64,000 nucleotides of DNA, taken from assembly GCF_947486615.1 (NCBI RefSeq), contig NZ_CANKUD010000008.1, forward strand, positions 1 to 64,000, given 5' to 3'. Positions within the stretch are counted from its first letter, which is position 1. Each line of letters begins with the position of its first letter. This document shows positions 47,035 through 56,180 of the stretch, piece after piece. Origin of the DNA: an uncultured Modestobacter sp. GTDB lineage: Bacteria > Actinomycetota > Actinomycetes > Mycobacteriales > Geodermatophilaceae. The position numbers were made by a program, and so were the translations under genes. The notes beneath the pieces were generated by a model. It was not told the origin of the DNA. It ran no database searches and worked only from the letters and a program-made list of their open reading frames with translations.

Positions 47035-47790
47035 TCACACCCTCGTCCGGGCGGTCTCCCGGGTGACATCGTCGAAGGGCGGGGGCGTGGCCGGGTCGGA
47101 CAGCCAGGCCGCCAGCCGGGCCAGCTCGTCGCGCTGGGCGGCCACGAAGTCCGCGTCCACCACGCTGCCGTGCCCCGGGACGACGGGCCCCCGCACCAGC
47201 TCGAGCAGTGCGGTGAGCGTCGGCGCCCACTCCAGCGGGTAGGCGTCCTCCATCGCCGGCGGCGAGCCCTCCTCGACCAGGTCACCGGCGAACACGACGT
47301 CGTCCACGGCCACCACCAGGTCGGCACCGGTGTGCCCGCGACCGAGGTGGCGCAACGTGACCGCCCGGCCGCCCACGTCGAGGACGGCGACGTCGTCGAC
47401 GAGGCGGTCGGGTGGGTCGATCGGCGCGGTGGCGACGAGCTCGGCGGCCGGGTCGCCGTCCTCCCGAAGACCGGTGACGACCGAGGCGCGCTGCTGCTCC
47501 CCGGTGGCCTCGAGCTCCGCGGCGCACGACCGGTGCCCCCAGACGTCGGCCGGGCGGAAGGCGGCGTTGCCGAAGCAGTGGTCGAAGTGCGCGTGGGTGT
47601 TCACCACCGCCCACGGGTGCGGGGTGATCGACCGGACCGCCTCGGCCAACGCCCGGCCCTCGCCCAGGTGCGAGCGGGTGTCGACCACCAGGCAGCCCCC
47701 GTCGCCGACCACCAGGCCGCAGTTGAGATCCAGCTCCCGGTGCCGGCGGACGAACACCCGGTCGCCGACCTCCCGCCAGCCCGCGGTCAC
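47035..47790 (-). CDS. metallo-beta-lactamase-fold hydrolase
   Basis: This 251-aa MBL-fold enzyme carries the metal motif THAHFDH, a later histidine in LGRGHTGADLVV, the Asp in FAGDLVEEG and a final PGHGSVVD. This is the class B/glyoxalase II-like arrangement for hydrolysis of an ester, thioester or similar bond; true beta-lactamase activity is unlikely. There is no signal peptide. The GTG start overlaps the DUF429 stop by 4 nt, so the genes are coupled. Confidence 0.88.
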   Translation of the reverse strand: MTAGWREVGDRVFVRRHRELDLNCGLVVGDGGCLVVDTRSHLGEGRALAEAVRSITPHPWAVVNTHAHFDHCFGNAAFRPADVWGHRSCAAELEATGEQQRASVVTGLREDGDPAAELVATAPIDPPDRLVDDVAVLDVGGRAVTLRHLGRGHTGADLVVAVDDVVFAGDLVEEGSPPAMEDAYPLEWAPTLTALLELVRGPVVPGHGSVVDADFVAAQRDELARLAAWLSDPATPPPFDDVTRETARTRV

Positions 47791-48461
47791 CAGCAGATCC
47801 GCATCGGCCGGCCGCGCGAGTCCGTCGTCCCGTCGCCCACGCACTCGGCGGTGCCCTCCGCCAGCCGCCGGGCCGACCAGGCGGCGGCGCAGGCGTCCAG
47901 CGCGTCGACCAGCGGGACGCCGGCGGGGGCCCCGGCGAGCGCGTCCTCGACGTCCATCACCGCGCGCAGCGCCCGCAGCCGCTGGACGCTGCCGCGGGCG
48001 GTGCCCTTCCGGTCGGTGACCCCACCCAGGCCGCGGCGGAACGCCAGCTCGGGGTGGACCTCGACCACCCGCCCGGTCGGCGGGTCGCCGAGGACGTCGT
48101 CCAGGTCCCGGATCGCCGCGGCCAGCATGAAGGTCTGTGCCGACGGGGCCCGTCCGTGGGCGGCGGCGCGGCTCAGCTCCCGGGCCTCGGCGTAGTCGGC
48201 GGCGGCGAGGACGGCGCGCACCGGGGCCGGGAACACCGAGCTCGCCGCCCCGCTGGGCCGCAGCAGGTTGCGGGCGGTCACGTCGCAGGCGCGGACGCCG
48301 TCCTCGGACAGCCCGATCGGCATGTCGATCGCCACCACCTCGACGCCGGGGACGGCGAGCACCGCGGCGGCGTCGGCCAGCACCTGCAGCCGCACCGACC
48401 GGCCGTCGAGCAGCGCGCCGACCCACTGGCCCCGCCAGCCGTCGACCCCGAGCACCGCCAC
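47787..48461 (-). CDS. DUF429 family, predicted RNase H-like nuclease
   Basis: This 224-aa protein belongs to DUF429, predicted from fold to be an RNase H-like nuclease. It begins VLGVDGWRGQWVGALLDG and has VVAIDMPIGLSEDGVRACD, RPSGAASSVFPAPVRAVL and EVHPELAFRRGLGG; the acidic residues D7 and D46 would be metal ligands. The biological role is unknown. It diverges from rpiB with a 38-nt gap and is coupled to the MBL-fold hydrolase downstream. Confidence 0.88.
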   Translation of the reverse strand: MAVLGVDGWRGQWVGALLDGRSVRLQVLADAAAVLAVPGVEVVAIDMPIGLSEDGVRACDVTARNLLRPSGAASSVFPAPVRAVLAAADYAEARELSRAAAHGRAPSAQTFMLAAAIRDLDDVLGDPPTGRVVEVHPELAFRRGLGGVTDRKGTARGSVQRLRALRAVMDVEDALAGAPAGVPLVDALDACAAAWSARRLAEGTAECVGDGTTDSRGRPMRICW

Positions 48462-48499
48462 CCGGCCAGCCTGCCAGCAGTGCTGCGATGATCGGCACC

Positions 48500-48985
48500 A
48501 TGCGCGTCTTCCTCGGCACCGACCACGCCGGTCTCGAACTGAAGTCCCACCTGATGCAGGTGCTCGCGGACGAGGGCTTCGAGCCCGTCGACTGCGGCGC
48601 CTTCGAGTACGACCCGCAGGACGACTACCCGCCGTTCTGCTTCGAGGTGGGGGAGCGGGTGGTCACCGAGCCCGGCAGCCTCGGCATCGTCATCGGCGGC
48701 TCGGGCAACGGTGAGCAGATCGCCGCGAACAAGGTGCCCGGCGTCCGGGCTGCGCTGATCTGGAACGAGTCCACCGCGCAGCTGGCCCGCCAGCACAACG
48801 ACGCCAACATCGCCGCGGTGGGCAACCGGCAGCACACGGTCGAAGAAGCCACCGCGCTGGTGCTGACCTACCTGCGCGAGCCGTTCAGCGGCGAGGAGCG
48901 GCACGCCCGCCGGATCGCCCTGCTGGCCGACTACGAGCGCGACCGGCACCGCCCGGCCGGCGGGCTGCCCACCCGCACCCCGTGA
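48500..48985 (+). CDS. rpiB: ribose-5-phosphate isomerase B
   Basis: This enzyme interconverts ribose-5-phosphate and ribulose-5-phosphate in the pentose phosphate pathway. At 161 aa it has the LacAB/RpiB fold: FLGTDHAGLELKSHL, GIVIGGSGNGEQIAANKVPGVRAAL, and HNDANIAAVGNRQH. The GNGEQ stretch carries the glutamate used as the base by actinobacterial enzymes in place of the cysteine of E. coli RpiB. ATG 48500 is preferred; ATG 48488 would add four residues. Confidence 0.94.
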   Translation: MRVFLGTDHAGLELKSHLMQVLADEGFEPVDCGAFEYDPQDDYPPFCFEVGERVVTEPGSLGIVIGGSGNGEQIAANKVPGVRAALIWNESTAQLARQHNDANIAAVGNRQHTVEEATALVLTYLREPFSGEERHARRIALLADYERDRHRPAGGLPTRTP

Positions 48986-48995
48986 GCCCGCGCCG

Positions 48996-49586
48996 GTGAC
49001 CGGGGACGACCTGCGGGCCGCCGGCGTCGCGGTCCAGCAGCTCCTCGCCCGGGTGCCCGACGGTTCGGCGGCGGTGCCGACGCTGGGCACCGACGTCCTC
49101 GGGGTCGCCGCGCACATCACCTCGTGCCTGACCTGGTACGCCCAGGACCTGGTCGCCGGTCCGGTGGAGGTGAGCGCGTTCGACGTGGTCCGCCGGCCCG
49201 ACGCCGACCTGGCCGAGACCTGCCTGCAGCTGGCCGCGGCGACCGAGGTGCTGGCCCGGGTGGTCGACGCCGCCGGACCGGAGGAGCGCGGCGCGCACGA
49301 GTGGGGCCTCGCCGACGCCGCCGGGTTCGCCGGGATGGGCTGCGCCGAGCTGCTGCTGCACACCGGTGACGTGGCGATGGACCGCGGGCTGGACTGGACG
49401 CCGCCGTCCCGGCTGGCCGAGGCGACCCGGGCCCGGCTCTTCCCGTGGGCGCCGGCGGAGCCCGACCCGTGGGCCGCACTCTTGTGGGCGACCGGCCGCG
49501 GCGACGTCCCGGGCCGCGAGCCGGTCACCTCCTGGCGCTGGCACTGCGCCCCGCTCGACGAGTGGGACGGCACCCAGCCCAGCTAG
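48996..49586 (+). CDS. maleylpyruvate isomerase N-terminal/DinB-like protein
   Basis: This 196-aa helical-bundle protein resembles the mycothiol-dependent maleylpyruvate isomerase/DinB-like superfamily. The metal-binding histidine pattern is seen in VLGVAAHITSCLTWYAQDL and AELLLHTGDVAMD. Such proteins are thiol-dependent transferases or isomerases of mostly unknown substrate. It begins 10 nt after rpiB with GTG, probably in the same transcript, and is followed by a palindromic terminator element. Confidence 0.8.
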   Translation: MTGDDLRAAGVAVQQLLARVPDGSAAVPTLGTDVLGVAAHITSCLTWYAQDLVAGPVEVSAFDVVRRPDADLAETCLQLAAATEVLARVVDAAGPEERGAHEWGLADAAGFAGMGCAELLLHTGDVAMDRGLDWTPPSRLAEATRARLFPWAPAEPDPWAALLWATGRGDVPGREPVTSWRWHCAPLDEWDGTQPS

Positions 49587-49610
49587 CTCCTCCCACAGCC
49601 GCCGCTGTCC

Positions 49611-49664
49611 GGCCCCCGTGCCGGGCCCGCCGCGAGCCTGCGAGTGGTGGGGGGCACGGGGGCC
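49611..49664. repeat. dispersed palindromic element, bidirectional terminator
   Basis: GGCCCCCGTGCC (49611-49622) pairs with GGCACGGGGGCC (49653-49664). Between them lie CGCGAGCCTGCGAG and GGTGGGGGG, resembling the inner part of the elements at 30.1 and 44.3 kb. It sits exactly between two convergent genes. Confidence 0.8.
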
Positions 49665-49669
49665 CGTCA

Positions 49670-50911
49670 TCAGAACTGGTCGGGGCACCAGGGTGCGGTC
49701 GGCCAACTGAACGCCGTCGACGCCTGGGTGACCGCTCCAGGACTGACCTCGGTGACCCGCCCGGCGGCCTGCAGGGCGGCGAACGAGACCCCGCCCAGGT
49801 AGGCCGCGGCCAGCGCCTCCACGTCCATGACCAGGTCCGGGTCGCGGTCGGTGCGGTCACTGTAAGCACCGGCCGGGTGTCCCCAGACGTGCCAGCGCCC
49901 GTCGTTCCAGGGACAGAACCGATCGCGCACCTCGAACACCATGTCCAGCGGGGCCGGGTACCGGCGGGCCGAGAGCGCCGCGCCCACGTCGACCAGACGC
50001 ACCCAGAGGGCGTCGACCGGTCGGGAGTGCCAGGCCCGCCCGTCGACGAGCAGGTGCACCAGGGGGTCCTCGGCCGGGCCGTGCGGGTACTCGATCGTGC
50101 GCATCAGGTCGTGCCCGAGCAGGTACCGCCACAGGGCGGCGTAGCCGGCCGGGGTGCTGGCCCGCACCTCCTCGACGGTCAGCGTGCCCTCGGGCTCGCT
50201 GGTGTCGGTCCAGGAGGCCCGCACCCGGTAGCTGGCGTACCCGGTCACCGTGCCGTCGGCCTCGGTGTGCAGTGCCAGCTGGCGGGGCGGGCCGCCCGCG
50301 GCCAGCTCGGTGGAGTCGTGCAGCCGCCGCTCCCACCACCGCTCGTCCCGGGCCATGTTGCCCGGCACGAACCGGCGCACCCGCTCGTGCAGCGTCGCGG
50401 CCGCGGGGCGGAACTCCTCGACCTCGACCAGCCGCACGGTGCCGGTGCCGCAGTCGACGTCCGGGCGCAGCCGCAGCCGCTCGGTCTGCCCGGTCCAGCC
50501 ACCCCGCCAGGCGGCCGGGGCGTAGCCGAAGCGGCCGTAGATCGGCCACTCCGCGGCCCAGAGCGCCGCCACCGGTTCCCGCCCTGCCTCGTGCACCTCG
50601 GTGAGCTGCCGGCGCATGACCCCGGTCAGCACGCCGCGCCGCCGGTGGGTGGGTGAGACGGTCACCCAGGTGACGCCGGCGGTGGGCACCACCGCTCCGG
50701 GCACGCTCATCTCCAGGCTGTAGATGCCCGAGGTGGCGGCCACCCGGTCGCCGTCGAAGAGGGCCAGCGACCGGTCCAGCTCGGCGACCGGGGCCGGGGT
50801 GTCCATGTACGGGCCGGAGTGGTCATGGCCGAAGGTGGTGCGCATGGTGCGGACGAACCGCGGCCACTCCTCGGCGGTGATCGGGCGGAACTGGTCGGCG
50901 AGATCGGTCAC
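49670..50911 (-). CDS. Eis-like GNAT N-acetyltransferase
   Basis: This 413-aa acetyltransferase matches the Eis family in length and layout: an N-terminal GNAT domain with the acetyl-CoA loop VSPTHRRRGVLTGVMRRQL, a second GNAT-like domain, and a C-terminal SCP2-like domain ending in a terminal phenylalanine (APWCPDQF), whose carboxylate acts in catalysis in known Eis proteins. Family members acetylate aminoglycosides and other amines, sometimes proteins. The start is GTG 50911. It is monocistronic. Confidence 0.9.
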   Translation of the reverse strand: MTDLADQFRPITAEEWPRFVRTMRTTFGHDHSGPYMDTPAPVAELDRSLALFDGDRVAATSGIYSLEMSVPGAVVPTAGVTWVTVSPTHRRRGVLTGVMRRQLTEVHEAGREPVAALWAAEWPIYGRFGYAPAAWRGGWTGQTERLRLRPDVDCGTGTVRLVEVEEFRPAAATLHERVRRFVPGNMARDERWWERRLHDSTELAAGGPPRQLALHTEADGTVTGYASYRVRASWTDTSEPEGTLTVEEVRASTPAGYAALWRYLLGHDLMRTIEYPHGPAEDPLVHLLVDGRAWHSRPVDALWVRLVDVGAALSARRYPAPLDMVFEVRDRFCPWNDGRWHVWGHPAGAYSDRTDRDPDLVMDVEALAAAYLGGVSFAALQAAGRVTEVSPGAVTQASTAFSWPTAPWCPDQF

Positions 50912-51041
50912 GCGTGGTGTCTACCGGGCGGGGGTGACGATCCGCCAACCAGTTCCACCGGCCGGCGGCCGGCGCAGCGACCGCGTGCGATCGCCCAGCG
51001 CTCTCATGGCGGCCGGCAGCGGCACCCCGCGCGCCGGCGGC

Positions 51042-51713
51042 TCAGCTGCGCAGGTAGGCCAGGGTCGCCATCACCCGGCGGTGCTGGTCCTCGTCCTGGG
51101 CCAGGCCGAGCTTGGCGAAGATGTGCTGGGTGTGCTTCTCCACCGCGCCCTGGGTGACCACCAGCTGCCGGGCGATCGCGGCGTTGGAGTGCCCCTCGGC
51201 GATCAGCCCCAGCACCTCCCGCTCCCGTGGCGACAGCGACTGCACCGGGTCGTCGCGCCGGCGCCGGGCGAACAGCTGGGAGACCACCTGCGGGTCCAGG
51301 ACGGTGCCGCCGGAGACGACGTCGTCCAGCGCGGTGAGGAACTGCTCGACCTGGGCCACCCGGTCCTTGAGCAGGTAGCCGACCCCGCCCGCGCCGTCGG
51401 CGAGCAGCTCGTCGGCGTAGGCGACCTCGACGTACTGGCTGAGCACCAGCACCGCCGTCGCGGGTGCGAGCCGGCGGGCCTCCACGGCGGCGCGCAGCCC
51501 CTCGTCGGTGTGCGTCGGCGGCATCCGGACGTCGACGACGGCGACGTCGGGCCGGTGCTCGACGACGGCGCGCACCAGGCTCGGCCCGTCGGCGACGGCG
51601 GCGACCACCTCGGCGCCGGCCTCCCCGAGCAGCCGGACCAGGCCCTCGCGCAGCAGCACCGAGTCCTCGGCCAGGACGACGCGGCGGGGCGTGGTCGTGG
51701 GGGTGGTGGTCAT
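51042..51713 (-). CDS. LuxR-family response regulator
   Basis: This 223-aa NarL/LiaR-type regulator has a receiver domain with the acidic pair AEDS, phosphoacceptor Asp in VAVVDVRMPP and the conserved Lys in GYLLKDR. A C-terminal LuxR HTH follows (LSPREREVLGLIAEGHSNAAIARQLVVTQGAVEKHTQHIFAKLGL). It is activated by the kinase encoded directly upstream: its ATG overlaps that stop by 4 nt. Target genes are not identifiable here. Confidence 0.95.
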   Translation of the reverse strand: MTTTPTTTPRRVVLAEDSVLLREGLVRLLGEAGAEVVAAVADGPSLVRAVVEHRPDVAVVDVRMPPTHTDEGLRAAVEARRLAPATAVLVLSQYVEVAYADELLADGAGGVGYLLKDRVAQVEQFLTALDDVVSGGTVLDPQVVSQLFARRRRDDPVQSLSPREREVLGLIAEGHSNAAIARQLVVTQGAVEKHTQHIFAKLGLAQDEDQHRRVMATLAYLRS

Positions 51714-53026
51714 GGACACGGGAGGTCTCCGATCAGCCGGGTGGGTCCGCCGCGGGGGCTGTCCACCGCGAGCGCCCCGTCCACCGCGCGCAGCCGGTCG
51801 GCCAGCCCGGCCAGGCCGTGGCCGGGCGCCAGGACGGCACCGCCGCGGCCGTCGTCCTCGACCTCGACGCGCAGCCGGCGGGCCGCGCACCCCACGGTCA
51901 CCCGGGCGACGGTGGCCTCGCTGTGCTTGGCGGCGTTGGCCAGCGCCTCGCTGACCAGGAAGTAGGCGGAGTTCTCCACGGCCGGGGGCAGCCGCTGGCC
52001 GGGTTCGAGGTCGACGGCGAGCTCGACCGGCACGGGGGAGCGCGCGGCGACGGCGGCCAGCGCCGCGGCCAGCCCGCGGTCGGCGAGCACCGGCGGGGCG
52101 ATGCCCCGGGACAGCGCCCGGAGCTCCTCCAGGGTCTCCCGGGTCTGCTCGGCCGCCTCCCGCAGGGTGGTCCGGGCACCGGCAGGGTCGCGCTCCAGCA
52201 TCCGCTCGGCCCGGTGCAGGTCCATGCTCAGCCGCACCAGCCGCTGCTGCGGACCGTCGTGGATGTCCCGCTCCAGCCGGCGCAGCGCCACCGCCTCGGC
52301 GGCCACCGCGGCGTCCCGGCCCTCGGCCAGCCGGCCGATCTCCGCCTGCGCCTCGCCCCGCCAGGTCAGCAGGCCACGGCCCAGCTGGGCCTGGGCCAGG
52401 GCACAGCCCCGGACGACGGCCGGCAGGGTGAGCGCGAAGAGCAGGCCGATCGCCGTGTAGAGCAGCACCCGGTTCGTGCCGGTGTCGGCCATGCCCAGGA
52501 TCTCGGGGAGCGTGTGGTTCTCCGGCTCCTCGGCCCGGCCGTAGGGGATCGCCCCGTCCCAGGTCGCCGACGTCAGGCCGGCCAGGGTGATCGACCACCA
52601 CACGACCGCGACGACGAACGCGGGGATCGCGACGGCCATCCGCAGCAGCGCGTGCAGCACGTCCAGCCAGCACTGGGCGTCCCGCAGCGGCGTGACCGAC
52701 CGGCGGAGGGCGGAGGCCCCCGGCGCGGCGGTGCGGTAGCCCGGCGTCGGGACGGCCCGCCGCAGCACCGCGGGCAGCTGGCTGCGCTCCAGGGCGGCGA
52801 ACCCGCGGGCGGTGAACAGCGTGCCGACCAGCAGCGGCACGCCCACCCAGACGACCACCAGGCCCGTGCCGACCGACAACCCGGTGACCACGAGCACGAA
52901 GGCCAGGACCGACAGCGGGAAGGCCAGCAGCACGTAACCGGTGTCGACGCCGAGCTGCCGCCACCAGCTGCGCTGCGGGAGCCGGCCGGGGCGTCCGGCC
53001 GGGAGCACGGCGGTGTCGGTGATCAT
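51710..53026 (-). CDS. sensor histidine kinase (HisKA_3, NarL-type partner)
   Basis: This 438-aa kinase has an N-terminal membrane region of four hydrophobic segments (about 33-75 and 150-230) forming the actinobacterial sensor domain. The dimerisation helix follows with the phosphorylated His in RLERDIHDGPQQRLVRLSMDL, then a HATPase domain (ENSAYFLVSEALANAAKHS, DDGRGGA, GHGLAGLADRL). ATG 53026 is the first sensible start. It forms a two-component system with the overlapping LuxR regulator; the layout suggests envelope stress sensing, an inference only. Confidence 0.93.
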   Translation of the reverse strand: MITDTAVLPAGRPGRLPQRSWWRQLGVDTGYVLLAFPLSVLAFVLVVTGLSVGTGLVVVWVGVPLLVGTLFTARGFAALERSQLPAVLRRAVPTPGYRTAAPGASALRRSVTPLRDAQCWLDVLHALLRMAVAIPAFVVAVVWWSITLAGLTSATWDGAIPYGRAEEPENHTLPEILGMADTGTNRVLLYTAIGLLFALTLPAVVRGCALAQAQLGRGLLTWRGEAQAEIGRLAEGRDAAVAAEAVALRRLERDIHDGPQQRLVRLSMDLHRAERMLERDPAGARTTLREAAEQTRETLEELRALSRGIAPPVLADRGLAAALAAVAARSPVPVELAVDLEPGQRLPPAVENSAYFLVSEALANAAKHSEATVARVTVGCAARRLRVEVEDDGRGGAVLAPGHGLAGLADRLRAVDGALAVDSPRGGPTRLIGDLPCP

Positions 53027-53276
53027 GGCGACCAGCCTGGTCGGCCGGTGGGCCCGCGCCGAGCCCGCAGGCTGGCCGCCGCGCCTTCGGGCTGTCCCGA
53101 CCTGTCGGTGTCCATCTCGGCGGGGATGATCCAGGCCGCCGGATCCGCAGTCCAGCACCGTCGCCCCCCACGAGCCCGGTGCGGGGCCTTAGGCTCGGGA
53201 CGCTGTCGACCGCATTCGTGCCCGCCCGCAGTCGGGGACCCCCGTTCCCCGGTGCCGCGGCCACAGGAAGAAGGCC

Positions 53277-55028
53277 ATGCGCCCCGCCACTGCCGTCCCG
53301 TCCGCCGCCCTCGCCCTGGTCCTGCTGGCCGGGTGCACCGGCGAGGACCGTTCCGACGAGCCCGCGGGACAGGGGTCGGAGGACGCGCCGGCGGCGGCGG
53401 TCACGGTGGCGCCGGACGCCGAGCGGACCCTGGTCGCCGACCCGGACCCGGTGGCCGCCGCGGTCTCCACCAGCCGGGCGCTCTTCCAGAGCTCCCCGGT
53501 GGCCGTGGTCACCGCGGCCGGGGAGACCGGCGACGAGCTGCTCGGGGCCGTCTCCGCCGTCGGCCTCGGCGTGCCGATGCTGCTGGGCGGCGAAGCGGGC
53601 GGCGACGCGCTGGCCGCCGAGCTCGACCGGCTCGGTGTGCAGACCGTGCTGGCGGTGGGGGAGGGCGCCGGAGCCCTGCTGCCGGAGGACGTCGACGTCG
53701 TGGCGGTGCCCGCCGACGCGGAAGCGGTGGAGCAGGCGACCGGTCTGACCCTCGACGACGGGCGCGAGGTGCCCGAGGCCGATCGCGCGGCCGCCGTGGC
53801 CGAGCTGGCGCCCGACGCCCTGCCGGCCCTGCGCGCGGAGCCGGCTGCCGCCGCCCCGGCTGCCCCGTCGGCGTCCGAGTCCACTTCGCCCGGGTCGTCG
53901 GAGTCGGCCTCGTCGTCGTCCGCCTCGTCGTCGTCGGCCTCGTCGTCGTCGGCCTCGTCCGGGGACGACGCCGAGCTGCCGGACCTGGCGGCGCCCGAGC
54001 CGTTGACCGACGTCCTGGTGATCAGCAGCGGGCGCCCGCAGTCGGTGGCCGGGATCGCCACGGCCCGGGCCGCCGGTGCCGAGGTGCTGCTCACCGGCGA
54101 CGTCGCCGACCCCCGCGCCTCCACCGAGGTGGTCGAGCGGATGGCCGACCAGCCCACCGTCGTCGTCCTGGGCGCCGACCTGGCGGGGGCTCCCGGGATC
54201 GACTGGAAGCTCGACACGGCGGCATCGGGCACCCAGCTGCCCGGCGGTGGCCAGCTGCTCTTCCCGGAGCACACGATGATCGCCCTCTACGGCATCCCGG
54301 GCAGCGGCGCGCTGGGACTGCTGGGCGAGCAGGACCTGCCGGCCTCGATCGCGCGGGCGCAGCAGTACGCCGACGAGTACCGGCCCCTGGTGGACACCAC
54401 CGTCGTGCCGACCTTCGAGATCATCGCCACGGTCGCGTCGGCCAGCGCCGGCCCGGACGGCAACTACTCGGCCGAGCAGGACGTCGAGACCCTCCGCCCC
54501 TGGGTCGAGCAGGCCGGTGCCGCCGGGATGTACGTGGTGCTCGACCTGCAGCCGGGTCGCACCGACTTCCTCACCCAGGCGAAGCAGTACCAGTCGCTGC
54601 TGGAGCTGCCCTACGTCGGCCTGGCGCTGGACCCGGAGTGGCGGCTGGGCCCGAACGAGGTGCACCTGCGCCAGATCGGCCAGGTCGGCGTCGACGAGGT
54701 CAACCAGGTGGTCACCTGGCTGGCCGACCTGACCCGGGCGAACGCGCTGCCCCAGAAGCTGCTGGTGCTGCACCAGTTCCAGGTGCGGATGATCACCGAC
54801 CGGGAGCGGCTGGACACCTCCCGGGACGAGCTGGCGATCATGGTGCACGTCGACGGGCAGGGCTCCCAGCCGGCCAAGCAGGACACCTGGGAGGTGCTGC
54901 ACCGCAACGCCCCGGCGCCGCTGTACTGGGGCTGGAAGAACTTCATCGACGAGGACGTCCCGATGATCTCGCCCAGGGAGACCATCGAGCAGGTCCACCC
55001 GACCCCGGAGCTGGTCACCTACCAGTAG
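53277..55028 (+). CDS. large lipoprotein with serine linker, function unknown
   Basis: This 583-aa predicted lipoprotein has lipobox LLAGC (Cys20). Residues 50-160 contain alpha/beta repeats (ALFQSSPVAVVTAAG, GVPMLLGGEAGGDALAAEL, GVQTVLAVGEGA) like cell-wall-binding repeat 2 domains. A serine-rich linker (about 199-230, SSSSASSSSASSSSASS) follows, then a further such repeat (about 243-300). The C-terminal 280 residues form a conserved domain (MYVVLDLQPGRTDFLTQAKQ, YVGLALDPEWRLGPNEVH, LLVLHQFQVRMI, PLYWGWKNF) that looks like a TIM-barrel glycosidase-like fold. I infer a cell-wall protein. The enzyme activity is unknown. Confidence 0.82.
   Translation: MRPATAVPSAALALVLLAGCTGEDRSDEPAGQGSEDAPAAAVTVAPDAERTLVADPDPVAAAVSTSRALFQSSPVAVVTAAGETGDELLGAVSAVGLGVPMLLGGEAGGDALAAELDRLGVQTVLAVGEGAGALLPEDVDVVAVPADAEAVEQATGLTLDDGREVPEADRAAAVAELAPDALPALRAEPAAAAPAAPSASESTSPGSSESASSSSASSSSASSSSASSGDDAELPDLAAPEPLTDVLVISSGRPQSVAGIATARAAGAEVLLTGDVADPRASTEVVERMADQPTVVVLGADLAGAPGIDWKLDTAASGTQLPGGGQLLFPEHTMIALYGIPGSGALGLLGEQDLPASIARAQQYADEYRPLVDTTVVPTFEIIATVASASAGPDGNYSAEQDVETLRPWVEQAGAAGMYVVLDLQPGRTDFLTQAKQYQSLLELPYVGLALDPEWRLGPNEVHLRQIGQVGVDEVNQVVTWLADLTRANALPQKLLVLHQFQVRMITDRERLDTSRDELAIMVHVDGQGSQPAKQDTWEVLHRNAPAPLYWGWKNFIDEDVPMISPRETIEQVHPTPELVTYQ
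53907..53960 (+). repeat. 15-bp tandem repeat encoding the serine linker
   Basis: The unit GCCTCGTCGTCGTCS is repeated three times (53907-53951) plus a partial fourth copy. It encodes A-S-S-S-S units and could change copy number by slippage, altering linker length. Confidence 0.7.
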
Positions 55029-55136
55029 CCGGACTCCTTGGTTCTGTCCGACCCCTCCGGCAGGATCGGCCGGGACGTCGCAGGGCGCCTCGACCGAGGC
55101 GACGGGCAGGGCGGCGGAGCAGGCGGGAGCTGCGCG

Positions 55137-56150
55137 ATGACCGGTGTGACGACCGAACGCCCGGGGGTGGCGGACGCCGCCGACCTGGAGCCGAGGCTGG
55201 CCGAGCACCGCCGGGAGCTGACCGGCTACTGCTACCGGATGCTCGGGTCCTCCTTCGACGCCGAGGACGCCGTCCAGGAGACGATGATCCGCGCCTGGCG
55301 CTCGTTGGACCGCCTGCAGGGCGCCGGCGCGCTGCGCTCGTGGCTGTACCGCATCGCCACCAACGTCTGCCTGGACGCCCTGGACGGCCGCAAGCGCCGG
55401 GCGCTCCCGGTCGACCTGTCCGGTGGCGAGGCCAGTGCGCCGGTGGTCGAGTCACTGGCCGGGGTGCTGCCCGACGGGTCCTGGGTGGAGCCGGCGCTGG
55501 ACCGGGCGGTGCTCCCGGTGGGCAGCGACCCGGCCGACCTCGCCGTGCAGAAGGAGTCGGTGCGGCTGGCCTTCATCGCCGCGCTGCAGCTGCTCCCGCC
55601 GCGGCAGCGGGCGGTGCTGGTGCTGCGCGACGTGCTGCGCTGGAAGGCCGACGAGGTGGCGACGCTGCTCGAGACGTCGGTCGCCGCGGCCAACAGCGCG
55701 CTGCAGCGGGCCCGGGCCACCCTCGCCGCCCACCAGGGCGCCGGCGCCGCCCCCGCCCGGGACGTCGCCGAGGCCGACACCGCGCTGCTCGACCGCTATC
55801 TGAATGCCTTCCTGCGCTACGACGTCGAGACGCTGGTGACGCTGCTGCACGAGGACGCGGTGATGGACATGCCGCCCTACGCCATGTGGCTGCGGGGTTC
55901 GGCCGACATCGCCACCTGGTTCACCGGCCCCGGCCACGGGTGCCGCGGGTCGCACGTCGTCCCGCTGGAGCTCAACGGCAACCCCGGCTTCGCCCAGTGG
56001 CGGCCCAGCGGGCCGGATGGGTCCTTCGAGCCGTGGGCGGTGCACGCCCTGGAGTTCCGCGACGGCCTGGTCGTACGGATGACGGCGTTCCTCGGCCCCC
56101 GGCTCTTCGACCTCTTCGGCCTGCCCCGCAACCCGTCGCCGGCGCGGTGA
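55137..56150 (+). CDS. ECF41-type RNA polymerase sigma factor
   Basis: This 337-aa sigma-70 family protein has region 2 (CYRMLGSSFDAEDAVQETMIRAWRSL), region 4 (ALQLLPPRQRAVLVLRDVLRWKADEVA) and a C-terminal SnoaL-like domain (about 215-325) with DRYLNAFLRYDVETLVTLLHEDAVMDMPPYAMW. This plan is that of ECF41/SigG-like factors, whose SnoaL part controls activity instead of an anti-sigma factor. Usually a carboxymuconolactone decarboxylase-like gene is next door; none is present here. ATG 55137 has GGGAG at 7 nt. Confidence 0.9.
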   Translation: MTGVTTERPGVADAADLEPRLAEHRRELTGYCYRMLGSSFDAEDAVQETMIRAWRSLDRLQGAGALRSWLYRIATNVCLDALDGRKRRALPVDLSGGEASAPVVESLAGVLPDGSWVEPALDRAVLPVGSDPADLAVQKESVRLAFIAALQLLPPRQRAVLVLRDVLRWKADEVATLLETSVAAANSALQRARATLAAHQGAGAAPARDVAEADTALLDRYLNAFLRYDVETLVTLLHEDAVMDMPPYAMWLRGSADIATWFTGPGHGCRGSHVVPLELNGNPGFAQWRPSGPDGSFEPWAVHALEFRDGLVVRMTAFLGPRLFDLFGLPRNPSPAR

Positions 56151-56158
56151 CCGGCGCC

Positions 56159-56180
56159 CGCTGCACCTGGCTGTGCAGCG
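56159..56180. terminator. hairpin after the sigma factor gene
   Basis: CGCTGCAC and GTGCAGCG form a perfect 8-bp stem with a 6-nt loop, 9 nt after the stop codon. Confidence 0.6.

Noticed and set aside
45224-47242. A plus-strand open frame of 672 codons over the PP2C phosphatase
   Set aside because: It is antisense to a protein with full PAS, GAF and SpoIIE motifs; the composition is typical of a shadow frame.
47035-47790. Metallo-beta-lactamase as a resistance gene
   Set aside because: It has the MBL fold and metal motif but no signal peptide, and it is coupled to a DUF429 gene, so a general hydrolase is more likely.
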